This document shows positions 35,034 through 45,845 of a stretch of 64,000 nucleotides of DNA, in pieces. Made by a program: the position numbers and the translations under genes. The notes beneath the pieces were generated by a model, which saw only the letters and a list, made by a program, of their open reading frames with translations, was not told where the DNA came from and ran no database searches. Positions within the stretch are counted from its first letter, which is position 1, and each line of letters begins with the position of its first letter. Origin of the DNA: Varroa destructor (taxonomy: Eukaryota > Arthropoda > Arachnida > Mesostigmata > Varroidae); NCBI RefSeq assembly GCF_002443255.2, contig NW_019211454.1:24008782-24072781 (forward strand), in the 5' to 3' direction.

Positions 35034-38000
35034 AAAGGATTTACAACATGAAAGTGAACATGAACGTAACGTCGTACGTACGTAATAACGGTGACGGAAT
35101 AGCCGATATCCTCCTAGACGTGGCTTCATTTATGACGATACGACAGAAATTGCGATCGGCCGGTATAATTTTCGATGGCTGTAGAGTAAATGTCATTTAG
35201 TATGTGCGCACACCGTTTTGCCTTTCCACCTTTTTCGCCTTGTCCTACGCCCAATCAGTAGCACAAGCATATTAATCGTATGTGTTATTGCCATATGGAT
35301 ATGGCTGCAGAAGTTTCTACACGCTATATCGTATCGAGCCGGCTATCTCTATATTATATGACGAAGTGCCACTTAAACCAGGCACATTGCTTTCTCTTGA
35401 CGAAAAATTAACCACATACATATGTCGCGCCATTGTTACATCATTGGACGTACAAAAAAAGAGCGAGAGACTGAAATTAATCTTTTAGCTGTTATTAGTA
35501 CGCACAAGGGCAAGTTCGCACGCACACGTATTTACGCCCGCTCATTGAGTTACGACCTCGCGCAATTTGGGAGCTGCCCTCCAGACAAATGAAACGTTAC
35601 GAGGCTCCCACAGCCGCAGAATGAAAAGAAGAAGTCAATTGATGATTCATACAGTGTAGGAGCAACAGTCTAGCTCTAGCACCAAAGGAAGAGCATGACG
35701 AAGAAAGGACAGTTCAGAAAACAATAACAACAGTAGCAGCACTAGTATCAGAGCTATTCCCTATAATGACGGCACTGAGCCCTGACAATGTCTGTCCTAG
35801 CAAATTTATTTTTACCGCTGGTGTCAGCAAGTGTATTGTACAGTCATACTAAAACAGCAGTTGGGTTCATTCAACAGACGCACAGCGATCGCCTCATCAA
35901 GCTTAATTATTTTGAGATCTTTGCCTAAGTGGACGACGATAACGGTCATGGAGACATTAAAGTATCACAAATATACAAAGGCCGGACGCATTAACGAGGA
36001 TTTGCAAAACTGGTACAGTTTCTCTATTTCAGCGAGTGTGCCGTCATGAGTCAAAGACGAGACTGCGGCGAAAGCTACATTGTCTAGATAGCTGACTTCA
36101 TGTAATGAACATCATCCTTCATTTTTGCTATTAGCGAGCCTTGAAGAAAGACTTCCGCCGATTCTCTCTTAAGATGTGCAAATGAGCAATCGATGCACAT
36201 ACGACAGTCTTATTCGAGGCCGTGCTTTTTACAAACACCATAATATTATCATTTTTGTGGAAGTTTTGTCTTCAAGTGTTCATCAAGGCGGCAGAAACGG
36301 AACATGAACGCAATCACAGACCTGCATCCCGGATGGATTGATTATGACTGATTGAATCTTGTATCTGTTTCATTAATAATATACAAGCAGCGTTCTAATG
36401 CTAGGTTCATAAGCAGAATCATACAAAGGAAGGCTATTTGACTTTTTGGCATACGTTTAGTTCTTCAAGTGTTGTATTTGAAGATCAGTCCTTCTATTCC
36501 TGTCCACTCGTTGTGTAGTGACGAGTTTACGTCTCAGTGTAACTATGCGCACTGCATACACGCGTAACTATACATGCCAGCAGAGCTTCGAAATGAGACA
36601 AAAGTTGCCTGATCCTATTTATGCGCCCATTTTTCACCCACAGAAGTGGTATTGTGACACACAGACTTGAGTCCATACGCAAGAGAAAAATGCCTATGGG
36701 CACAATAAATATTTGATGATCTACAACGCTTTCCAGGCCAACTTTTTTTTTTGGCGAAATACCGCCATATACCGCCCCGCGCGTTGGGTAGCAATCTTAT
36801 AGTCGGTCTGTGCTTGACTATCAGCAATTGTAACGGCGACAGACATGGCTAAATTTTTAGCTGCCAATGTTCCATCAAGTGCCGACACTCAGCATTGGGC
36901 ATTTAGCTTGGTTATCATGATGTCATACTAATAGAGTCTTTTCCTACAATTACTAAGGCAAAAGTCTCGATAGTATTTAATCGAAATACAAGGATCTAAA
37001 TGGAAGCAGTCGACTGTATCCCTGCCAGTAGCTGCAAAACGGCTTAGTAATCGACTGGTCGCTATCAATTCAAATTTGGTCATTTTAAGCATGTTCACAA
37101 ACATACTCTGACGTTCAGAATAGTTACTTCACACGAAATATATGTTTTTTCGTATGAAAATCAATTTAAATCTAGGACAATGTAAATAGAAGGCCGACAT
37201 AAATATAACGAAAATGCACAGGACATCACTAAATAGGGCGTGGTACAAAGCCCGTCGCTATAAACGATATATGAATTCTCACATAAAACAATATATTGCT
37301 AGTAGCAGATCCGCGATTTTTCGCAGCAAATTCACATTGAATTACTCAATATTATTATTTTTTTTTCTCATTCAACCAAGTGAATTCTAAGTTGAAACAA
37401 CTATTCCATAGAAGACCCGCCCGATTGTTATCGCAGCTCACCCTTTACAACAACATCAGAGTCTGTCTTTCGCATTATCATTTATTATTGCTATAGATCC
37501 TTTTACTCGTTCTTGCCTTGAAGGAACTTTAGTTATTTTCGCCAAACGGGATGAATTGTTGAAATATTCGATCCGTCATGCCATCTTTTCCAAAAATTCG
37601 GGCAGCTGGCGATAAACACGCTGTTGACCTGACACTTTACCTTCTAGTGGCCTTTAGCTACGGTCGGTTTTCAGCAGCCTAAGCAATACCTAAGGCAAAG
37701 CGTTTCCTATCGGGCGGAAAAACGTTGAGTTAAGAGGGGCGAACGAGAACTCGCAATTGCGAATGAGCTCCACTTACAATTGTGGATAGTATAGGACGCT
37801 CTGTTAATCTCTGATCGGAGAAAAATAACAAAAAATTGCTTAGTCAAATAAACACTTTCTATGTGATGATATTATCAGTAGTGAAGAGACAACAATTTGG
37901 GCAGTTTGTATTTAGCCCTAGATGAATCATTTATTGCCGTATTTAAATCCAATATGCCATTTCAAAGCAGCGAGTCGACACGAAACTGAATGAGTTAGTC

Positions 38001-38892
38001 AGAGTTTGAATAAAGGATTCCTATGTACAACAGCTTTGCTCTGCTGCAATTAATACTTTTTAATAAGGCAATAAACATTTCCTCACGTAGGTTTATATAC
38101 AGAGAGCGCCAATGCCGTAGGCGAAGACGGGTAGACCTAAGTCGACGAATCTTTGAAGAGACCGCCTTCGAAGGTTGATTTTGCGAAGTACAGATCGCGC
38201 GAGTGTCCATCATGAAAATGACCTAGGAATTGTGTCGTGGTCCTATATATCGGGTGCAGACTTCGGAGTGAAGGAAGTCAACCGAGTTAATTAAATTTAT
38301 CGCATAATGCACGCAGTCTGACAGGCTATTACGACACTGGTTCGGCAAATTAAAACTGAATTAAGTATTTACTTATTGAACTTTGAGCAAGTTAAGCTAC
38401 TTCATGACCAGCCACTTACACCGCCAAATTTAAAATTGTTGATAGGCACAACGGATATAGGTACAGGTTTTACTATAGTATAGAGGCGTACCGATTAGCT
38501 AAATCAATTCTAGCTCCTGAACTGCATTTCGATGTGCCATGTGAGCTGACTGCGACCGAGTGCCAGGACAAAGTGAACGTGAGCTATGGACCTTGCGGGA
38601 ATGTAGAAAGGCTACCGACTGAGCGGTAAAAAAACAAGGCGTACAACGAAGAAGGTACGGAGGACAAGGTAGCAATTGCCATCGACGATACGATTCACAA
38701 GGCACATAAGCGCAGCATCTGTCCTACGTTACATGTTATTGCCTTGATGGACCGGACCCACACAAATATAGGCCCAACACATTTGCTGGTACCTTAAAGT
38801 TAATCTACCAAACTCATATGAAAACAAAATACGATTTAATTGCACATGCACGTGAAGATTGTGTACTATTTGTAGGAACCATAAAGATGAAT

Positions 38893-39138
38893 TTAGGTTA
38901 GAATGTCGTTGGAATATATGTTAGTACTGCTCTCAGCTAATTTCCATTTATTAATTTCTCTCTCGTTGTATATCGCCATTTCTAAAGGTACCTTCAAATA
39001 TATTCGAAATACTTCCTGTTCTATAGTGTTCCACAAGACCGGCAAATAAATCTGTGTGATATATGGTACTTTGCCTCCAGGCGCTATCAATGATGGATAC
39101 ATTTCTTCTAAAGTTATTTCGATTGTCTGTACCGTAAG
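38893..39138 (-). CDS. Unassigned 82-codon open frame
   Basis: The minus strand is open for about 82 codons, with a Met at plus 39,102. The peptide reads MYPSLIAPGGKVPYITQIY, then LPVLWNTIEQEVFRIYL and KVPLEMAIYNEREINKW, a composition more protein-like than most frames here. It has no signal peptide or known domain. It could be part of an exon or a decayed transposon; no strong splice sites flank it. Confidence 0.2.
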   Translation of the reverse strand, partial: LTVQTIEITLEEMYPSLIAPGGKVPYITQIYLPVLWNTIEQEVFRIYLKVPLEMAIYNEREINKWKLAESSTNIYSNDILT

Positions 39139-39181
39139 TAGCTAGAAGTTTATTTGATCATTGAAGCTAAAATAGTCAGTG

Positions 39182-39214
39182 AGGAATTTACGGTTGGTAA
39201 AACCGTAAATTCCT
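39182..39214. repeat. Hairpin, 14-bp perfect arms, 5-nt loop
   Basis: AGGAATTTACGGTT (39,182-39,195) pairs exactly with 39,201-39,214 around GGTAA. An RNA copy would form a tight stem-loop. It lies about 40 bases upstream (in minus orientation) of the unassigned 82-codon frame. Confidence 0.85.
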
Positions 39215-41100
39215 TCTTTTCTGTCCTATTGTTGCTTGCACTAGTTGATAGCTATCGTTCCAGCACATCTTTTTAGTTATGTACATATTTCTAGTTCATC
39301 GTCGCTTATAAACTTATAGGAAACGGATACTTTTCCCTTAATAATTTTATTTTTGTGTTTTATTTTATAGTTTTGTTATGACTCTTATCCATCCACAGTC
39401 TTCAAGGTCCCTCTTTATAATGTTGGTTTACTTTATAGACTTGGTTTACTTTTTATTGAGTAACAAATCTTTCTATATTGTATAGTTTCGTCCGCCTTTA
39501 TCAATTGTTGAAGATAGTTCAAATGACCAGGTTGGCCCCATATGGCGCATATGTATTAACTACATAACGATATTAATGAAATATCTACCTGGACAACCTG
39601 TTTCAAGAAACCAAACTATCAAGAAAATTCAATATCTAATCATATGTAATATTATACATTATGAGACAGAAAACGAGGGTCCCTGTGATGCCAAATTACG
39701 TCGACGCTTCAATTCAAACGTAAAGGAAATTGACTGTAAGTATTAGCTAGTTAAGATATGATAAATAAAATAGATTTACATAAAATTATTGCTAAATAGA
39801 AAAGCAAACGACATATATTTAGTATGTTGCAACGAAGGGGATAAGCCCGCGATTTTACATATCTATATCCACACCGTTTGTTACGACGCGCAATACTTCA
39901 TTTTGACAAAGGTTATTTTATATTGAAATGGTCATAGAAGCATAAATATCGCCCCTCATATGAAAACACCCCTCGTCTTCACTAGTTGATGTATTTAATA
40001 AAGTAATGTAATACATTTGAATTGGGAGCGCTGGCACAACAGGTTTCTTCAGAACACTAAACGCTGATAAATAAAAAAAAAAAAGTCGTTAATGTTTTGG
40101 GACGGCGCCTAAATCCTACTGAAATCTCCATTGGTCTAAGATACTTACGAATCCTGTAAAAATGTATACCTTTTAATGACAACGAGTACGGCAAAAAAGT
40201 AATTAAACCAGTCCTTACTAATTGCCTTCTGATGACAGGTGGTTTTTTTCTGCAATAAATCCGTCATGGGAAACAACAGAGCGGTATTTCCGAAACTTGG
40301 CTATTGTTCAATTTCTATGTGCTTAATAAATTCTATACTGAAGTTTCTGGGTCATTCAAATCTACAGCATATGGTGGCGCAGATGAGTGCGGGCGCAGAA
40401 AAATGGAAAGCAAATTTTATCACAGCATGACGAAAAATTAGCAATAGATAAAAACGAACTCAGAAAGGAAATCGCTGCTGCCCAGAATTTATTTCTAATG
40501 ATCTTTCTGTTTTGATCACAGCGTTAGTAAAGGTATTTGTGTCTGCTGTAACTGGAAGCAAAATTTTAGCCGAAGTTCATGTTTTGAGTGTGCTGTCCAG
40601 CGAAAAAAACTTTATGCAACTATACTTCTCCTAAAGCGAACGCATTTTATCAAGAAGTTTATTTGCATGTTCTACCAATCATTCTTTGATCGTAACTAGC
40701 TAAAATGTTCGAAAGGGAACCATACATCTTTCATCAAATTAGGGTATCAGCTCACACAGGCCTATTTATATTGCTGGATTAGTTACACAAGCATATTTTG
40801 GTGTGATTTCATATGGCTACCAAAGAGATCAGATTGAGTTTGTTGAAGTACAACGTATGAAGCGTTATTTAGCGGTAGTCCAATAGGTCCAGGCATAACA
40901 ACGTTGATTCGCTTCCCTGAGACATTACAAAGCTATTACAGAATTTCAAACGAAATATTTAAAACAAGCCTATGAGTAGTTTAGGACACGAATTGAAGGT
41001 GCAGTCTTAATAAAAGATGGTTGCGCACATAACCCTTAGGAATGCTACCTCTAGCTCATGTGAAGTAGTCCGTTGAAGTACCTATTTTTATTTAAATACA
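39215..41100. other. Non-coding stretch, nothing recognised
   Basis: AT-rich DNA with an A12 run (40,073-40,084). The 63-codon frame at 40,239-40,430 has no recognisable motif. Confidence 0.4.
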
Positions 41101-41700
41101 GAAGTATACGATTCGGAAATAAATGAGTCGTATGAATTTTTATGTCACTGAGCGATTTCAACAGGTGCTTTGAGCACCTCGAAGGAGTTTACCAACGACG
41201 ATCCTAATTTTGAAAGGCCTGTGACAGCAATGACAGACGAGAATGTATTGCACCTAACGCCTTTCCTCGAATCGTTCATCATGGGTCCATATCCTTCAGC
41301 CCCGCGGTCATCGCGGAGCTCTATAGAGAAGCTATAAGAAGATTACGCTCACTGTGCGACGTAAGAGACCAGAATTGTAGCCACATAAGTCTTGGTTCCT
41401 CCGTCAAGACAATACATCATCCACTGCTAGTAATTCAAGATTTGTACAGCAGGTTCTGTTAAAAAAAAAAAAAAAAACTCCTAACCCCGCATTCGACGGA
41501 TCTAACTTCCTGCAACTTATCTTGCCTAAAACTGATGACAAATCTAAAGGGAAAATGTTTATAGTAATGCAATGCAGTAAAATGGATAATAACAAAACCG
41601 CTGATTGAGCTAAGAGTTACCCTAATGATCACGTTCTTTTTTTTGTGAAGTGAAAAAGGTAGTATAAATGTGTTACATCCGGCAGAGCTCATCTTGAAAG
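41101..41700 (+). mobile_element. Decayed mariner transposase relic 3, catalytic core missing
   Basis: At 41,150-41,260 the plus strand reads STSKEFTNDDPNFERPVTAM then TDENVLHL, matching the mariner linker 'F--GR-S-EDDPRSGRPVTA-TDENV-R'. It continues with SSRSSIEKL, like 'G-S-GSI--IIHE-L'. After an A17 tract, at 41,485-41,565, a second block reads TPHSTDLTSCNLSCLK and LMTNLKGK, matching the C-terminal 'PPYSPDLAPSDYHLFL-LK--LKGKRF'. The roughly 150 residues that normally lie between, with the first two catalytic Asp, are absent. This is therefore an internally deleted, dead copy. It belongs to the same broad group as relic 2 but is too diverged to align closely by eye. Confidence 0.7.
41461..41477. 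repeat. A17 tract inside mariner relic 3
   Basis: Seventeen A sit exactly at the junction where the catalytic core of the transposase is missing. It could mark a repair or deletion scar, or the tail of a retrotransposed insert since lost. Confidence 0.85.
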
Positions 41701-44700
41701 GGACAATTTGAATTGGCATCTAAATAGCTACATTTTAACCTGAAACAAATGACCCATTTATTTTCGAATAAAGAGTCCTTTAGCCGGTGGGCTCACCGAA
41801 CCAAAAATCTGTGAACGGTAGTGCTGGTCATTTGTTGATTGCCAACTGATCTGGCCAACAATAAGGCTTTATCCGAACTATTCGCTAACCTACAGAGTAG
41901 TAAACCTAATACTATGTAAACACATACATCAAATTTTGGCCTGAATAGAACCAAATACTTATACGCTTTTCATGTCGGTAGACAGAATGCGGATGGCCTC
42001 ATCGGATAAATGGCTCTTGAAAGCTAGAGAGATCGTCTCTGCGAGGCCAGAGCCACCATTGTCTATGGGTCACCGAATTTAAAAGGTAGATGCTCATATA
42101 CATGTATACTCGTCTCGATCATTACGAATTAGCGCTGACCGAAACTCAGAGAGTGCGTCACTTTGTTCAGTACTCTTTTGGGTAGTACTTTGGTTCAGTA
42201 CTTACGTTGAACCAGTACAAGCACCTTTCTGCATGAAATGATAGTAATATACATATTTTAATTGCAGAATTTAGCCATTTCTGTGCGTACTAATAATTTG
42301 GCATAGGGTTAATTAAGTAATTTTCTCCCTTCAGGTCTGCCGTTTGTTGATCGTTCCGATAAACGAATCTCATTGACAAACAAATGAACCTGTCGATCCA
42401 TTTTTGCACATAAAACGAAACTTACTATTGATGTGTTTATATAAATGTATTTATTGGCGAGCGAATTGCAAAAAGGTATCGTAATTACTCGTACTCGTGA
42501 ACCAATAGTGTTTTTGGCCAACCTATTTCTTCTGAGGCATACACAAGATAAAACTGATAAACAGACTGAGCCTTTGTGCATGTATGTATCAATGGCAGGC
42601 AACGATGAAGAGCATCTGTTACGTTTAGAGGTAGACCTGACTCATGTAATTATTGTTTACAATGTGATTAGAGCCGCCGAGAATGCAGTTAAGTTGTTAA
42701 AATGAAAAGTAATCAACGGTCTACTACTATACACGTGGATAGGGTCGTGGCATAACTTTTGTTAGGTTCTAGCTGGATACGAAGAACCACTAGCTGCAAA
42801 AAAAATAGAGATAAGCGGATATTACACGTACTACATTAAATGGGAGACAAACAGGACAAATTTGGACCTGAAACAGTACGGGCTTCATTTACAGTATTAC
42901 CAACGATTAGGCCGGTCAAGGTAGCCTCAGCTTTGGTCTACGAAAATATCAATCTTGCTCACTTGAAGTAGAGTACTGTGATGCTTGGTTTCACGAAGGA
43001 CTGAATGTAACCAATATCTTCATCCACGTTCCATCGTCTGCCACGGTACGTTCAACTGCTGTGGATAATGGACCCAGTTTAGGCCGTATACGAAGCGGCA
43101 CTCGTCTAAAAACCAGTGAGCTATTCATTAAGCTAAGATGTTCCAATTATTTCTAGTTTTTTTTTTTACGTCAATTCTGTACAAAAAGGACTCCCTGTTT
43201 GCAGTGATCCATTGATTCAGTACGCGAAGAGTATCACAATGTGGGCGAAGCTCATTTTGCACATTAATGATCCTTACGATAAATTACATACTATACAATG
43301 CAACATTTTCGTGGCTTTCTTTACAAGCTGTTATGTTCTAGGTATAAGCTCTATGAACTTAGAAGCCTGTAATAATGGACCGCCTTTTTCTATAGGAACA
43401 TAACCAATCAAGTAAATATATCTACAGAAGTCATTGAGATCTGTAGCCTACATTTTGAGACTGAAATAAAGAAGGTGAGAAATTGGAAGTCAGTCGATTG
43501 GCTGAGTAACAGCTTCAGCTACGGTCATTCTCACTTTATCGCAGAAGAGGTGTTAGCTAAGTGACCGGGTTCCATGCATGCATACCTGGGTCTAAACGTA
43601 GTCATGTGCAAAGGAAAGGAGCCGGCACTTCAGAACGGCGCATAAAAACGTGACGATTTTGCTACCCTTGCACTATCTTTAACGGGGAAAGTTGGTATAT
43701 AGGGGCGCGACGAGCCGCGAAAAAGCGACATTTACATTGATGATAAGACGAAAAGGTATCAACCCTTAGCGTGCATGGCGAATGTAGCACACTTGCCTCC
43801 CAAAATGACTCTGGCGGACACCCTTTGACTACAGAGTCAGGAAAGAGGCAAGACACCAAAAGGCCGACTCGAGAATGGCTTTTAAACGCGGTGTTTCACC
43901 ATTGAATGTGCTTGTTCTAGGCCCAGTCGAACAAGTCAGGATCCTTATGGTGCCCAGCTGCCGACGATGATGCCGCCTGCTACCGCTGTTGTTTCTTTCA
44001 CACAGTTGATTTACTATTCTATAAGGATTCTCCTTTTACTACTTACGAGAGTCCTATCGACGTGATAATTTGAACGGCTTTTCCCACGGTGATATCGAAA
44101 ACTAAGTCAGTCAGACACGGGACACCCGGAAAACGTGCATAAGTATAGCCTAAGAGATTTGGAAAAGACCAATTTACTAAAAGCAAAGCTTTGTAGAAAG
44201 CTCTATTCTATGTATAATAATAAATAAGGGGGCAATACCTTTTTATCTTCGGTTGTCAGTTTTTAGCGGCAAGTAGATGATAAGGTTTAAGGTATTACAT
44301 ATGTGTGTGTCTATGTTAATTAATGTTTTTAACAATTCAAGACAAACACATCACTTGTGCTTGGTCGATGCTGTAAAACCTGATATGGACATGGATTATA
44401 TCAATAGTCTATCAGGGGACCTATTCGACGAAACCTGTATAAGGTAAACAAGGTTTTATTTCATCATTCCTTATAGAACGAGGCCACGATATCCACGCAT
44501 CATGTGTATATACGTGTACTTGCGGTCCATACAGATTTATCAAAAAAAGGTAGCGTCAGCGACCAGTAATATGTTACCGATAGTATACGAGATTATGTAT
44601 AATTATGCGGGAATCATAACACCAGCAATCTGAAAAACACAAGCACATGCAAATACACCGTACAATGTGTTGAGGTTCAATTTTCTAATTATATCATGTT

Positions 44701-44733
44701 TGCCGTATTATAATTATACTACTAATTATACCA
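41701..44733. other. Non-coding stretch, nothing recognised
   Basis: No gene is supported. Around 42,160-42,215 a TTCAGTACT motif recurs directly and in inverted form, making a small imperfect stem. A 43-codon frame at 42,840 is protein-like but unassigned. The patch 43,600-43,990 is G+C richer, with no domain. Confidence 0.4.
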
Positions 44734-44804
44734 CTGCCTACCGTGAACCGGGCTAATCATCCACTAGTATGCATCTCTATTTGTAATTAGCGTGCGGTAG
44801 GCAG
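44734..44804. repeat. 71-bp unit with 10-bp terminal inverted repeats
   Basis: CTGCCTACCG at 44,734-44,743 is the exact reverse complement of CGGTAGGCAG at 44,795-44,804. The 51 bases between show no coding. The shape suits a very small MITE or an eroded transposon end pair; no target-site duplication is clear. Confidence 0.4.
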
Positions 44805-45710
44805 AACTGTCGCATGTTATTTCAACGAACGGCATCTTTAAAGAAAACACATTATTTGACATAGCTACCAAATTCATATTTATTCTGTGTTTGTTACCCG
44901 CACATATCTTATATTACCAGTTTTTCTGAGACCTGTCGTTTAGTTTCTTATATTTACATATGATGCAGATCAAAAATTGACCATAGAAAGTATATATACA
45001 GATGGTTTTTTCTAATAAAGAACTAACCGATGTATCCAATTGTGAGCCCGCCTTCTTCCTTCAATGTGTCATTCATTGCTGCGGGAAAATCGTGAAAGAT
45101 TTTTTTCCATGACTTTTTTTATAATGGTAAAAATTAAGAGCATAGAAAAACTGGAACTCTTATTTGCGTTGCACAATACAGGGTGCATAGAGCTTTTTGC
45201 TAGTAAATAAGCAGAAACCAGTGGATTATAGAGTGGTGAATTTAGTAGCATTTTTTTCGGTTTGCGTTGATAAACGCTAAATTTCAGAACAGCGTTTCTT
45301 TCTGCTAAAAACATACTGTCAAAATAAAGAATCGATTACCCTGACACTCCGTAAGCCCTGCATGGCCTACAGATGATGCTTTTTGTTTACGAGGGTAACA
45401 CTAAGGCTAATGACCGAGAAAGCAAATGCGACTGGTCTATTTGCAGACAAAGTGAGTTCAGAGATACCAAGAACTGGGTGTTATTGTATGCATGCCGATT
45501 TAAGGATCTCAGCACGACATCATGCTCAAAAAGTAATTGCATATTTTTTTATAGATTACTTTTTATAGATTACATATTGCAGAGGAGTTTTGGTTTTAAT
45601 AAAAAGAGCCAATTTGCTTAACCACGAGGAAAAGGATCAAGCTGTTTGGGACCATATTCCCGGACCATATTGAGTGATTCTGTGATTTAGCTCTCCTAAT
45701 TTTTCCTCTA
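44805..45710. other. Non-coding stretch, nothing recognised
   Basis: Short frames only. A direct repeat of TTTATAGATTAC lies near 45,548-45,573. Confidence 0.4.
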
Positions 45711-45711
45711 G

Positions 45712-45845
45712 GACTAGATCAAAAACAGTCTGTAGAGGACGGTGCCGAAAACAATTCACAGCTTGCACGCCACCCTCTTCGTGAAGTGATTGGCGAAATT
45801 AGTGCAGTGAAGCCGTACGAGAAACGGTTATGCATAGGGTTCTAG
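45712..45845 (+). CDS. Possible exon or pseudogene with weak similarity to ribosomal protein L36e
   Basis: A strong acceptor (CTCTCCTAATTTTTCCTCTAG ending at 45,711, about 20 bases) opens a plus-strand frame that runs 44 codons to a TAG at 45,843. The peptide ends LARHPLREVIGEISAVKPYEKR. This resembles the L36e core 'TRHTKFMRDLVREV-G-APYEKR', with H, R, E, P, Y, E, K and R shared in register and a two-residue gap. Before it, LDQKQSVEDGAENNS does not match that family well, and what follows diverges. It could be a decayed L36e pseudogene or an unrelated exon. Confidence 0.25.

Larger units (their letters stand above)
33751..38880. other. Non-coding stretch with simple repeats
   Basis: No gene is recognised. 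Short open frames (34,051-34,370; 35,000-35,488; 35,831-36,049; minus 37,995-38,213 and 38,499-38,705) have no family motif. It includes (TTAG)n at 34,367-34,381, (TA)n at 35,014-35,033 and a T10 run near 34,521. Confidence 0.4.
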
